From assembly GCA_018969805.1 (NCBI GenBank), contig JAGWXQ010000028.1, positions 1 through 10,440 on the forward strand: 10,440 bases of DNA, read 5' to 3'. Numbering within the stretch: the stretch's first letter is position 1; the number at the start of each line of letters is the position of its first letter. This stretch comes from Paenibacillaceae bacterium. Lineage in GTDB: Bacteria; Bacillota; Bacilli; Paenibacillales; YIM-B00363. This document shows, piece by piece, positions 1 through 5,531 of the stretch. A model generated the notes under the pieces. That model saw only the letters and a program-made list of their open reading frames with translations. It was not told the DNA's origin and did no database searches. The translations under genes and the position numbers were made by a program.

Positions 1-123
1 GCTACTGGACACACAAGTATCAATGTACCATTAAATAAGCAAATTGATATTGATTTTTTAGTTTGGAAGGGTCTTTGGAAATTTGAACGCATTGGCAGCA
101 CATCTGTGGTTGCTACACCGTAA
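1..123 (+). CDS. 3' end of an unrecognised AT-rich gene (partial)
   Basis: An open frame runs from the window edge to a TAA at 121-123 and gives the last 40 residues of a protein whose 5' end lies outside the window. The tail ends in GSTSVVATP and is rich in hydrophobic and aromatic residues (two Trp); no domain is recognised. Reality as a gene is supported by the intrinsic terminator about 70 bases further on, on the same strand. It is the only supported gene on the plus strand, and its codons are visibly more AT-rich (TTA, AAA, ATT, GAT) than the GC-rich codons of every other gene here. It converges on yaaL. The composition change suggests a different origin, perhaps transferred DNA, but 40 codons are too few to be sure. 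No function is proposed. Confidence 0.55.
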   Translation, partial: ATGHTSINVPLNKQIDIDFLVWKGLWKFERIGSTSVVATP

Positions 124-190
124 AAACCCTTCGTAAAAGCCCCCATATGGTCACCACAATGACCCACAAAAACGATTTCCACATTATTCC

Positions 191-230
191 AGGAGGTTTC
201 CCGTATTTTCGGCAACCTCCTTTTTTTGTT
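191..230 (+). terminator. Intrinsic terminator of the left-edge gene
   Basis: The stem AGGAGGTT (191-198) pairs with AACCTCCT (214-221). An inner CCG/CGG pair (201-203 with 210-212) closes a TATTTT loop, and a run of seven T follows at 221-227. The T-run is present only in the plus orientation, so it ends the gene stopping at 123. It does not obviously serve yaaL, which converges from the right and stops at 307. Confidence 0.85.
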
Positions 231-306
231 TCTTTATTGTACGCTCGCGCATCCCTTGACGCTCCATTTCATTTTGTGCACAACCGAACATTGCACGAAG
301 CCACGA

Positions 307-519
307 TTAGTCTCGATTACTCTTTACAATACGCAGCAGTGCATTGTATCGCTTTTCTGCTTCATCCCATGCAAAAATGGCTTTGTCGATGTCTTCGTCG
401 GTGTACACGAGATGAAACCGATGTTGCGCCCCCACCCACTCCATATACGCAACGTGCAGCAGCCTTCGTACGTCCGTTTCCTGCATGGCATCGCCTGTTG
501 TGTGCGAAACGTCTTGCAT
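307..519 (-). CDS. yaaL: YaaL, DUF2508 family protein
   Basis: A small soluble protein of 70 residues, close to the usual size of the YaaL/DUF2508 family. Visible family traits are a Trp in the N-terminal third, an acidic DEDIDKAI segment and the helical EAEKRYNALLRIVKS near the C-terminus. Function in this family is not established; its standard place directly after recR in Bacilli supports the call. There is no signal peptide or membrane segment. An AAAGGGTGA ribosome site precedes two adjacent starts, GTG at 522 and ATG at 519; ATG is chosen, with spacing of about 9 bases, and GTG would add one residue. Unlike in B. subtilis it is separated from recR by about 370 bases and a terminator, and no bofA follows it. 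No clear promoter or terminator was found for it. Confidence 0.8.
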   Translation of the reverse strand: MQDVSHTTGDAMQETDVRRLLHVAYMEWVGAQHRFHLVYTDEDIDKAIFAWDEAEKRYNALLRIVKSNRD

Positions 520-611
520 CACTCTTCACCCTTTCGTTCGATCCGATTTTCCGAATGTCCCGTGTTGCTGCTCGTCTTTTTCCATTGGTGCTGCAAAGCT
601 GTGCATACGCA

Positions 612-715
612 TCCCTTATTGAAAACATCGTTCCAGATGGATGCCTTTTGCTTGCTCGCAAAGAGCGTTTTTGTGAAACGGATATGTGTACCAAAATATG
701 GATCGGTACCCGTTT
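612..715 (-). repeat. Dispersed intergenic repeat, copy 1
   Basis: The core at 618-683 aligns without gaps to 5386-5451: 48 of 66 bases are identical. The first 27 bases differ at 3 positions, the last 15 are identical, and the middle 24 match at only 9. Weaker similarity continues to about 715. It lies in the same orientation as copy 2 relative to flanking genes, upstream of yaaL. Read on the plus strand both copies share an open frame with I-E-x-I-V-P-[DE]-G-C and RFCETD, but no ribosome site supports translation. The strand given is that of the neighbouring genes only. Confidence 0.7.
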
Positions 716-802
716 TGTTGTTCGACGTGTGTCTTGTGCGCTGCTTGCACCTACGGTCTTATCGGCATCCTTCGTCCAAAATTACATACCCGCGCACGCG
801 CT

Positions 803-820
803 GTGCATGATCCCATGCAC
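803..820. repeat. Perfect inverted repeat GTGCATG-N4-CATGCAC
   Basis: Seven-base perfect arms (803-809 and 814-820) surround ATCC. It lies just downstream of the recR terminator and far upstream of yaaL. It could form a short RNA hairpin or be a protein-binding palindrome. No promoter is recognised next to it, so its role is unknown. The GC/TG-rich composition of the region makes short palindromes of this type fairly likely by chance. Confidence 0.5.
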
Positions 821-854
821 CCGATCCGCTTGTTGTACCCTATGTACCACACAC

Positions 855-877
855 AAAAAAAAACACGCGGTGCGTGT
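855..877 (-). terminator. Intrinsic terminator after recR
   Basis: On the minus strand ACACGC, a three-base loop ACC and GCGTGT are followed by a run of T (A-run at 855-862 on the plus strand). It begins about 19 bases after the recR stop codon and so closes the SRP RNA-kinase-dnaX-ebfC-recR unit, separating yaaL from it. Confidence 0.85.
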
Positions 878-895
878 CTTATTTGTGCCGTTCTT

Positions 896-1504
896 TTACC
901 TTCGCTCTCCCCACGCACGCCTTCCTTCCATCGCGCGCATGAGTGTCGCTTCATCGGCGTATTCCAAATCTCCCCCGACAGGCAGTCCATGGGCGATGCG
1001 CGACACCGTCACCGAAAACGGGTGCAGCATGCGCGCCAAATACGATGCCGTCGCTTCCCCTTCTACGTTTGGATTCGTCGCCAAAATAACTTCTTGTATC
1101 GTGTCTTCTGCGACGCGACGCAGCAGTTGGGGGATGTGCAATTGGTCTGGCCCGATCCCTTCAATTGGCGATATGACCCCGTGCAATACGTGATACAGCC
1201 CATTGTACTCCCGTGTCCGTTCCATGGCGAGTACATCTTTCGGTTCTTGTACGACGCAAATGACGGACTGATCGCGCTTCCCGTCGGTACAGATGATGCA
1301 TCGCTCTTTATCGGTCACGTGACCGCATTGCGTACACGGGCGCACGTCTCTTTTGACGTGCACGAGTGCTTTGGCAAAATCGTGCACGTCTTCTTGCTTC
1401 ATGCGCAATACAAAAAATGCCAGGCGCATCGCCGTCTTCGGTCCTATACCCGGCAAGCGAGAAAACGACTGGATGAGGCGTGCAAGGGGCTCAGGAACGT
1501 GCAC
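896..1504 (-). CDS. recR: Recombination mediator RecR
   Basis: RecR works with RecF and RecO to load RecA on single-stranded gaps during recombinational repair. The 202-residue product has the full family layout. The N-terminal helix-hairpin-helix contains LPGIGPKTA (17-25), followed by a four-cysteine zinc site at C57, C60, C69 and C72. A Toprim domain starts at about 80 ([17 protein letters not shown]), and the C-terminal Walker-like segment includes NPNVEGEAT and [13 protein letters not shown]. Length is normal. The start is GTG at 1504, matching the usual family N-terminus (xPEPLARLI) and preceded by TTAGGAG at 8 bases. It follows ebfC by 24 bases in the conserved dnaX-ebfC-recR order and is the last gene of the unit. 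Confidence 0.97.
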   Translation of the reverse strand: MHVPEPLARLIQSFSRLPGIGPKTAMRLAFFVLRMKQEDVHDFAKALVHVKRDVRPCTQCGHVTDKERCIICTDGKRDQSVICVVQEPKDVLAMERTREYNGLYHVLHGVISPIEGIGPDQLHIPQLLRRVAEDTIQEVILATNPNVEGEATASYLARMLHPFSVTVSRIAHGLPVGGDLEYADEATLMRAMEGRRAWGERR

Positions 1505-1528
1505 ACGATCGACTCCTAACGTAGTGAA

Positions 1529-1834
1529 TCAAAACAACCCTGAGGGGATCATTCCTCCGGCGACATCTTGGATTTCTTTTTCCATACGTTCCTGAATGCG
1601 TCCGAGTGCTGCGTTGACCGCTGCACATACGTGCGCCTCCAATTGTTGTGGATTGTCTCGCAGCGACTCATCGATACGCAGGCTGCACATGCGCCTCTCA
1701 CCCGTAAACACCACGCTCACCGCACCGTCTGCGGATGCTCCCTCAAACTTCTGTAGGTGGATTTCCTCGCGCTTTTTTGTCATTGTGTCCTTCATCTGTT
1801 GCGCCTGACGGAGCACCTGTTCCATTGAAAACAT
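1529..1834 (-). CDS. ebfC: YbaB/EbfC family nucleoid-associated protein
   Basis: A 101-residue protein of the YbaB/EbfC (YaaK) family, small dimeric DNA-binding proteins that coat DNA. Visible traits are an N-terminal helix beginning MEQVLRQAQQMKDTMTKK, a beta-rich middle (GAVSVVFTGERRMCSLRID), a DNPQQLEAHVCAAVNAAL helix, and a Gly/Met/Pro-rich tail ending GGMIPSGLF, as is usual for the family. The start is ATG at 1834 with GGTGGGAG about 6 bases upstream. It begins 13 bases after the dnaX stop, so the two are probably translationally linked. Its place between dnaX and recR is one of the most conserved in bacteria and fixes the identification. The exact cellular role is unsettled; links to replication or recombination are inferred from position. 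Confidence 0.95.
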   Translation of the reverse strand: MFSMEQVLRQAQQMKDTMTKKREEIHLQKFEGASADGAVSVVFTGERRMCSLRIDESLRDNPQQLEAHVCAAVNAALGRIQERMEKEIQDVAGGMIPSGLF

Positions 1835-1847
1835 GCTTCTCCCACCT

Positions 1848-3482
1848 TTACTTGTCGTTTTCAGAAACGATCACGTTGTCCGCTCCAAACCGTTCGCGCG
1901 CGTGTTGTACCCATTTTTGCTCGGTCGAAGGTGGCGCTGTCTGCAGCGGTTTCTGGCGCGCCTGCCAATCCGCAACCATACACGTTTGCACGCGCATCGC
2001 TTCTTGAAACGTTTGCGCCAAAACGGATTCGATGAGCATCTTGTGGTCTGGGCGGTCAGTCGTCTCTCGGTGGATCGCACTGCGAAAGCCGATCAACACC
2101 GTCCCGTCGTCGTATGCAAGTGGCTCCCCATCTTTGAGCCACGCATGGACGACGACTTTTTTCTCCCGCACCCGCTGCAATACGACTGCCCATTGTTCGC
2201 GAATGGCTTCCATACGGGGGTGCTCCGCTGATTCTGGTGCGATATTTATTTGCGTCGCTTCCATCCGTTCGTCTTTGCGGGACTTGTCCTCTGGTGTGCG
2301 GGTTGCCGCATGCGCCAACCGCTGTTCAAGCTGTGCGCACCGTTCGTTGAGCTGTGCTGCCACTTCCCGCCATCCTATGTCATTTTGTGCATCCCGCTCG
2401 CGCAAATGGCATAGAGACAGCAGTGCGACTTCAAGCACCGTCTTTGGCATCGTCGCATACCGCAAATCAGCGAGTGCCCGTTGCATCGCATCGATTACGG
2501 CAAACAGCTGCCGATCTGTCCACTGCTGTGCTTGCTGCACACACTGCGCGCGCTCGTCCGCAAGCCATCCATCCAGCGCGCTTTCCCCGAGCAACTTCGC
2601 ATGCAACAAGCAACGCGCGTGCTCAAGTACACTTTCTGCGCACGCATCGAGGCGCTTTCCTTCTGCCAGCCACTCGGTGCACGCCCGCAACACAAATGCA
2701 ATATCCCCGCGCACACATGCCGCAAACAGTGCCGTCATGCGCTCAAACGGAACGCCCCCGATCATCGCGACGACGCTCTCCTCGCGAATTGCTCCGGGCG
2801 CATACGCATGCACCTGATCCAGAATGCTGAGCGCATCGCGCATTCCCCCTTCAGACATGCGTGCGATGCGGGCAAGCGCGGCATCGTCAATATCGATCGC
2901 CTCCGCGTCGCAAATCGCCCGCAAACGCGATCGCTGTTCTTCTAGAGTAATGCGCCGAAAATCAAACCTTTGACACCGCGAATGAATCGTCGCCGGTACG
3001 CGTTGGGGCTCCGTCGTAGCGAGCACAAAGACGACATGTGGTGGAGGCTCTTCCAATGTTTTGAGCAACGCATTGAATGCCTCCGTCGTCAACATATGCA
3101 CTTCGTCGATAATGTACACTTTTGTCCGCGCCTCGGATGGAGCGTACCGGATTTTGTCTCGCATATCCCGTATTTCATCGATGCCACGGTGTGAGGCCGC
3201 ATCGAGCTCGATAACGTCCATGCACGTCCCCAAACCAATCGACACACACGTGGCACACTGATTGCACGGTTCTATAGAAGAAGTGTCCGTGCAGTTGAGC
3301 GCTTTGGCAAGCAGCTTCGCGACACTCGTCTTTCCGGTGCCCCGCGGTCCGCTGAGCAACATCGCATGCGCTACACGACCGGCTGCCAAGGCGTTGCGCA
3401 GTGTGCGTACGATGTGGTCTTGCCCGATGACATCGGCAAACACGTGTGGCCGCCACACTCGGTACAACGCTTTCCGGGTCAT
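1848..3482 (-). CDS. dnaX: DNA polymerase III tau (gamma/tau) clamp-loader subunit DnaX
   Basis: DnaX is the ATPase of the clamp loader that places the sliding clamp on primed DNA and, as tau, couples polymerase and helicase. In the 544-residue product I see the N-terminal LYRVWRP motif, Walker A GPRGTGKT (45-52), a zinc site at C64, C73, C76 and C79, Walker B VYIIDE (122-127), and the SRC motif (168-170) carrying the arginine finger. A helical collar follows, then a charged linker and a C-terminal tau domain. The start is ATG at 3482 because AGGAGG lies 9 bases upstream; a GTG at 3506 would add eight residues without such a site. It follows the kinase by 24 bases. The unusual feature is an A6 run at codons 441-442 followed at once by a strong hairpin, which may give a shorter gamma-like product. 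Confidence 0.97.
   Translation of the reverse strand: MTRKALYRVWRPHVFADVIGQDHIVRTLRNALAAGRVAHAMLLSGPRGTGKTSVAKLLAKALNCTDTSSIEPCNQCATCVSIGLGTCMDVIELDAASHRGIDEIRDMRDKIRYAPSEARTKVYIIDEVHMLTTEAFNALLKTLEEPPPHVVFVLATTEPQRVPATIHSRCQRFDFRRITLEEQRSRLRAICDAEAIDIDDAALARIARMSEGGMRDALSILDQVHAYAPGAIREESVVAMIGGVPFERMTALFAACVRGDIAFVLRACTEWLAEGKRLDACAESVLEHARCLLHAKLLGESALDGWLADERAQCVQQAQQWTDRQLFAVIDAMQRALADLRYATMPKTVLEVALLSLCHLRERDAQNDIGWREVAAQLNERCAQLEQRLAHAATRTPEDKSRKDERMEATQINIAPESAEHPRMEAIREQWAVVLQRVREKKVVVHAWLKDGEPLAYDDGTVLIGFRSAIHRETTDRPDHKMLIESVLAQTFQEAMRVQTCMVADWQARQKPLQTAPPSTEQKWVQHARERFGADNVIVSENDK
2106..2162 (-). promoter_or_regulatory. Candidate frameshift or slippage site in dnaX (A6 plus hairpin)
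   Basis: In the dnaX sense, codons 441-442 are AAA AAA (2162-2157) followed by G. A hairpin then begins: GTCGTCGT pairs with ACGACGAC (8 bp, 2149-2156 with 2106-2113), a CC bulge, ATGC/GCAT (4 bp), a TT bulge on the other arm, GTGGCTC/GAGCCAC (7 bp) and a nine-base loop. A -1 shift would stop after 33 more codons and a +1 shift after 20, giving products of about 475 or 462 residues instead of 544. The A6 is not in the standard in-phase A-AAA-AAG register, so transcript slippage or a one-tRNA shift is more likely than the E. coli mechanism. On the plus strand the same bases read as hairpin plus T6, an antisense terminator shape. The structure is directly visible; the function is inferred. Confidence 0.5.
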
Positions 3483-3506
3483 GTCCACCGCCCTCCTGCT
3501 GCCCAC

Positions 3507-4865
3507 TTAGTGCGCATACGGCATCGATACGACAAACATTGTGCCGTACCCTTTCGAGCTCACGCGAATGTGTCCACCCATATCATGAACAATGCGCTGA
3601 CACACCGCAAGTCCAAGCCCCGTCCCATCTTCTTTCGTTGTGAAAAACGGATCGAAAATTTTATCAATCAGAAACGGGGGGATTCCTGTACCCGTATCCG
3701 CAATTGCGATCAATACGCGCTGTTGCTCACGTTCTACACGCTCAATGACCGAAAGAACGCCGCCTTGGGACGTCATTGATTCAATGCCATTGCGACACAA
3801 GTTCATAAACACTTGCTTTAGCTGTTCGCGATCCGCAAACACTTCCGGCTTGTTGATTGCCGCTTGGTACGACACACGCACCCCGTGCAATACTGCTTGG
3901 TTGTTGATGAGGGGCAAAATATCCAGCAACACGTGCGCAACATCGATTCGCTCAATCGTCGTCTTTTTCGCTTTGCTTAAATACAAAAATTCGTTGACCA
4001 GTTTGTTGATGCGCTCGATTTCGGTCAAAACAAACTCTGCGTATTGTTTTTCACGGTTGTATCCTTGCGCAACCATAGACTGATGCAACAACTGCATAAA
4101 GCCTTTAATCGCCGTAAGCGGATTGCGAATTTCGTGAGCCGTACCCGCTGCAATTTGTCCGATCATTGCAAAACGGTCGTTACGTTGCACATAATCGGAT
4201 ACGGAGCGCATGTTTGTCACATCTTTAAAAATAACGTACGCTCCGATCGTTTGCCCTTCTTCGTCGCGCAGCATATGCGCATCCATAATCAGCTCATGCC
4301 TACCGATCGCACCCGTCCAACTGCACGCCTGCCCGACGACACCAACACCCCACAAGATGTTTCGATGAATGAGGCGATGCTCCTCAGGCAACGCCCCGAA
4401 CGCCGTGTCTACGTCGATCCCGATGATGCGTTCGCGCTCAAACCCAAATAAGCGGCACGCTACGTCGCTTACTTCGACGATACGAAACCGCGCATCAATC
4501 AAAAATACTGCCCAATTGCCATCATGAATAAGGTGATCCACAAACCGCTGCATGATGCGATGGTGCGTGATCAAACTCGCATCGCGCACCCAAATGACGC
4601 GCCCATCATCGCCACGCGGCTCAATAAAACACACCCTATTTTGTATTTTTCCGGTGCATTCTACAAAATGCACGATCGTATGTCCATCTATGCCCTTCGA
4701 AAACGCCCGCCATCCGTCCGGAACATCGACAAATCGGTCGATATGCGCGCCTACCCATGCCCCATCCGCATAATGAAGGATCCGAACGAGCTCGGGCTCT
4801 GCGAACACCACGATGCCTTGGTCGTCGAGCACAAGCTTCCACCCGTGTTGCGCCACTCGCATCAT
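3507..4865 (-). CDS. Cytoplasmic PAS-domain sensor histidine kinase, sporulation-kinase type
   Basis: A 452-residue kinase that should autophosphorylate on histidine and pass phosphate to a response regulator or phosphorelay protein. The N-terminal 110 residues have no clear domain. A PAS domain covers about 113-218 (VFLIDARFRIVEVSD to VIFKDVT). The H-box is TAHEIRNPLTAIKGFMQLL with H244. The catalytic domain has an N-box (N355, N359), DTGTGI (390-395), IFDPFFTTK (403-411) and GTGLGLA (414-420). All residues expected for activity are present. No membrane segment is seen, so it should be cytoplasmic. The H-box wording resembles the KinA/B/C/E group of Bacillus, which feed Spo0F, and this is the basis for the subtype. 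No regulator gene lies beside it. It starts about 30 bases after the SRP RNA. AAAGGG lies 1 base from ATG 4865 and 4 from ATG 4862, so the exact start is uncertain. Confidence 0.9.
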   Translation of the reverse strand: MMRVAQHGWKLVLDDQGIVVFAEPELVRILHYADGAWVGAHIDRFVDVPDGWRAFSKGIDGHTIVHFVECTGKIQNRVCFIEPRGDDGRVIWVRDASLITHHRIMQRFVDHLIHDGNWAVFLIDARFRIVEVSDVACRLFGFERERIIGIDVDTAFGALPEEHRLIHRNILWGVGVVGQACSWTGAIGRHELIMDAHMLRDEEGQTIGAYVIFKDVTNMRSVSDYVQRNDRFAMIGQIAAGTAHEIRNPLTAIKGFMQLLHQSMVAQGYNREKQYAEFVLTEIERINKLVNEFLYLSKAKKTTIERIDVAHVLLDILPLINNQAVLHGVRVSYQAAINKPEVFADREQLKQVFMNLCRNGIESMTSQGGVLSVIERVEREQQRVLIAIADTGTGIPPFLIDKIFDPFFTTKEDGTGLGLAVCQRIVHDMGGHIRVSSKGYGTMFVVSMPYAH

Positions 4866-4895
4866 GCCCTTTCTCGATCAAAACACATACAAATG

Positions 4896-4989
4896 GGTCA
4901 AGAGGCCCGCACATGAAAGGGTCTTCTTACGGCTGCTTCCTTCCAGACCTGACCGGGTTCGAAGAATTTCATTGCAGTCTCTTGACCAC
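4896..4989 (-). ncRNA. ffs: Signal recognition particle RNA, short (4.5S-like) form
   Basis: SRP RNA binds Ffh and takes ribosomes making membrane or secreted proteins to FtsY. The diagnostic domain IV core is present: GGTCAGGTC, a TGGAAG loop region containing the GGAA tetraloop, then GGAAGCAGCC (about 4930-4954). Outer stems enclose it: GGTCAAGAG (4987-4979) with CTCTTGACC (4904-4896), an interrupted GCAATGAAA/TTTCATGTGC stem, and TTCTT/AAGAA. A promoter ends 7-8 bases before the outer stem, so the RNA begins at about 4989 and is roughly 94 bases long with no Alu domain. B. subtilis has a long form of about 270 bases, so the short form is worth noting. The 3' side has only an interrupted T-rich tract, so transcription may continue into the kinase gene, with processing of the RNA. 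Confidence 0.93.
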
Positions 4990-4996
4990 AAAATAC

Positions 4997-5025
4997 ATCA
5001 TACACCATCGTAGCCCACCGTGCAA
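4997..5025 (-). promoter_or_regulatory. Sigma-A promoter of ffs (and probably of the kinase-dnaX unit)
   Basis: The -35 TTGCAC (5020-5025) and the -10 TATGAT (4997-5002) are separated by exactly 17 bases. The expected start at 4990-4989 falls at the 5' base of the SRP RNA stem. The -35 begins only about 11 bases past the rpmE stop, and no terminator lies between, so read-through from rpmE may add to it. Confidence 0.88.
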
Positions 5026-5036
5026 GTGCCTCGCCA

Positions 5037-5234
5037 CTACATGCCGTATTTTTTTTTGAACTTATCGACGCGTCCTCCCGCATCGACAAATTTTTGCTTT
5101 CCGGTAAAAAACGGATGGCACACCGAACAAATTTCTACGCGGACATTTTGCTTTACCGATCCTGTCTCAAACGTATTCCCGCAAACACACGTCACTGTCG
5201 TAATGTGGTATGCTGGGTGAATTGCTGCCTTCAT
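5037..5234 (-). CDS. rpmE: 50S ribosomal protein L31, zinc-binding type
   Basis: L31 bridges the large and small ribosomal subunits. The 65-residue product has the full family pattern: MKAAIHP start, CxC at C16/C18, [14 protein letters not shown] with C36/C39, and [12 protein letters not shown] at the end. All four zinc ligands are present, so this is the C+ form, which in B. subtilis is replaced by the zinc-free YtiA paralogue when zinc is scarce. The start is ATG 5234 with AAGGAGTGA upstream; an in-frame extension to 5303 lacks family similarity and would run back nearly to the promoter. It has its own promoter at 5309-5337. It sits between spoVT and the SRP RNA, not a B. subtilis neighbourhood, and no terminator separates it from ffs. 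Confidence 0.96.
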   Translation of the reverse strand: MKAAIHPAYHITTVTCVCGNTFETGSVKQNVRVEICSVCHPFFTGKQKFVDAGGRVDKFKKKYGM

Positions 5235-5308
5235 AGACGATTTCACTCCTTCGTGCCCTGGCACAGCCCACGTCATCTGTATTGCCAGAGTAATGTGACG
5301 CATCTGTT

Positions 5309-5337
5309 AGTATACCATGAGCACAGCACAATGCCAA
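5309..5337 (-). promoter_or_regulatory. Sigma-A promoter of rpmE
   Basis: The -35 TTGGCA (5332-5337) and the -10 TATACT (5309-5314) are separated by 17 bases, each one mismatch from consensus. This predicts a start near 5302 and a leader of about 68 bases before the L31 start codon. Confidence 0.82.
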
Positions 5338-5338
5338 T

Positions 5339-5356
5339 CTTGCCCCTATGGACAAG
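5339..5356. repeat. Palindrome next to the rpmE -35 box
   Basis: CTTGCCC (5339-5345) and GGACAAG (5350-5356) form seven-base arms around CTAT with one mismatch, which becomes a G-U pair in minus-strand RNA. It ends one base from the -35 hexamer, a position typical of an operator or activator site. It does not resemble the Zur box that might be expected for a zinc-type L31 gene. Chance is possible. Confidence 0.4.
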
Positions 5357-5380
5357 CGGCATCTTCCTCCTTATACGAAA

Positions 5381-5485
5381 CCCCTATTGAACACATCGTT
5401 CCAGAAGGCTGCATGCACCGGGAAAGAAAGTGGCGGTTTTGTGAAACGGATCGATGGATTGCCATACGGATGCGTATCGGTCGGC
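5381..5485 (-). repeat. Dispersed intergenic repeat, copy 2
   Basis: The core at 5386-5451 matches copy 1 (618-683) at 48 of 66 positions, with both ends conserved and the middle divergent. A perfect ATACG/CGTAT inverted repeat lies in the outer part (about 5464-5477). It fills the gap between the spoVT terminator and the rpmE promoter. On its rpmE-proximal side an orphan AAGGAGG (5366-5372, minus) precedes an ATG at 5362 by three bases; the 29-codon frame overlaps the rpmE promoter and is not called as a gene. Confidence 0.7.
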
Positions 5486-5495
5486 ATTGTTGCAA

Positions 5496-5528
5496 AACCG
5501 AAACACCGCCCATAATCGCGGGCGGTGT
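5496..5528 (-). terminator. Intrinsic terminator of spoVT
   Basis: On the minus strand ACACCGCCC pairs with GGGCGGTGT (5520-5528 with 5503-5511) around an eight-base loop, followed by TTCGGTTTT. It starts three bases after the spoVT stop codon and so ends the prs-pth-mfd-spoVT block. The T-tract is interrupted, but the nine-pair GC-rich stem is strong. Confidence 0.85.
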
Positions 5529-5531
5529 ACG

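Larger units (their letters stand above)
523..895. other. Intergenic region between recR and yaaL
   Basis: This 373-base stretch has no gene I would defend. It holds the recR terminator (855-877), a perfect inverted repeat (803-820), and copy 1 of a repeat seen again near rpmE (core 618-683). Open frames cross it on both strands but have no ribosome site at a plausible start and no recognisable protein. No convincing sigma-A promoter for yaaL is visible. The length is unusual because this gap is short or absent in the B. subtilis recR-yaaL arrangement. Confidence 0.6.

Noticed and set aside
231..306. Search for a bofA gene or a yaaL terminator on the minus strand
   Set aside because: No open frame of adequate size and no hairpin with a T-run in the minus orientation was found.
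147..1193. Long plus-strand open frames over yaaL, the intergenic gap and recR
   Set aside because: They lie antisense to recR and yaaL, have no ribosome site at the start, and translate to low-complexity Cys/His/Arg-rich protein typical of antisense frames in this composition.
2032..2945. Several plus-strand frames antisense to dnaX
   Set aside because: Ser/Ala/Arg-rich translations without known motifs, fully covered by a well-supported dnaX.
5235..5303. N-terminal extension of L31
   Set aside because: Residues before MKAAIHP have no family similarity and AAGGAGTGA directly supports the ATG at 5234.
5275..5362. A 29-codon minus-strand frame after an orphan AAGGAGG at 5366-5372
   Set aside because: The site-to-ATG spacing of three bases is too short, and the frame spans the rpmE promoter, so it would not be on the rpmE transcript.
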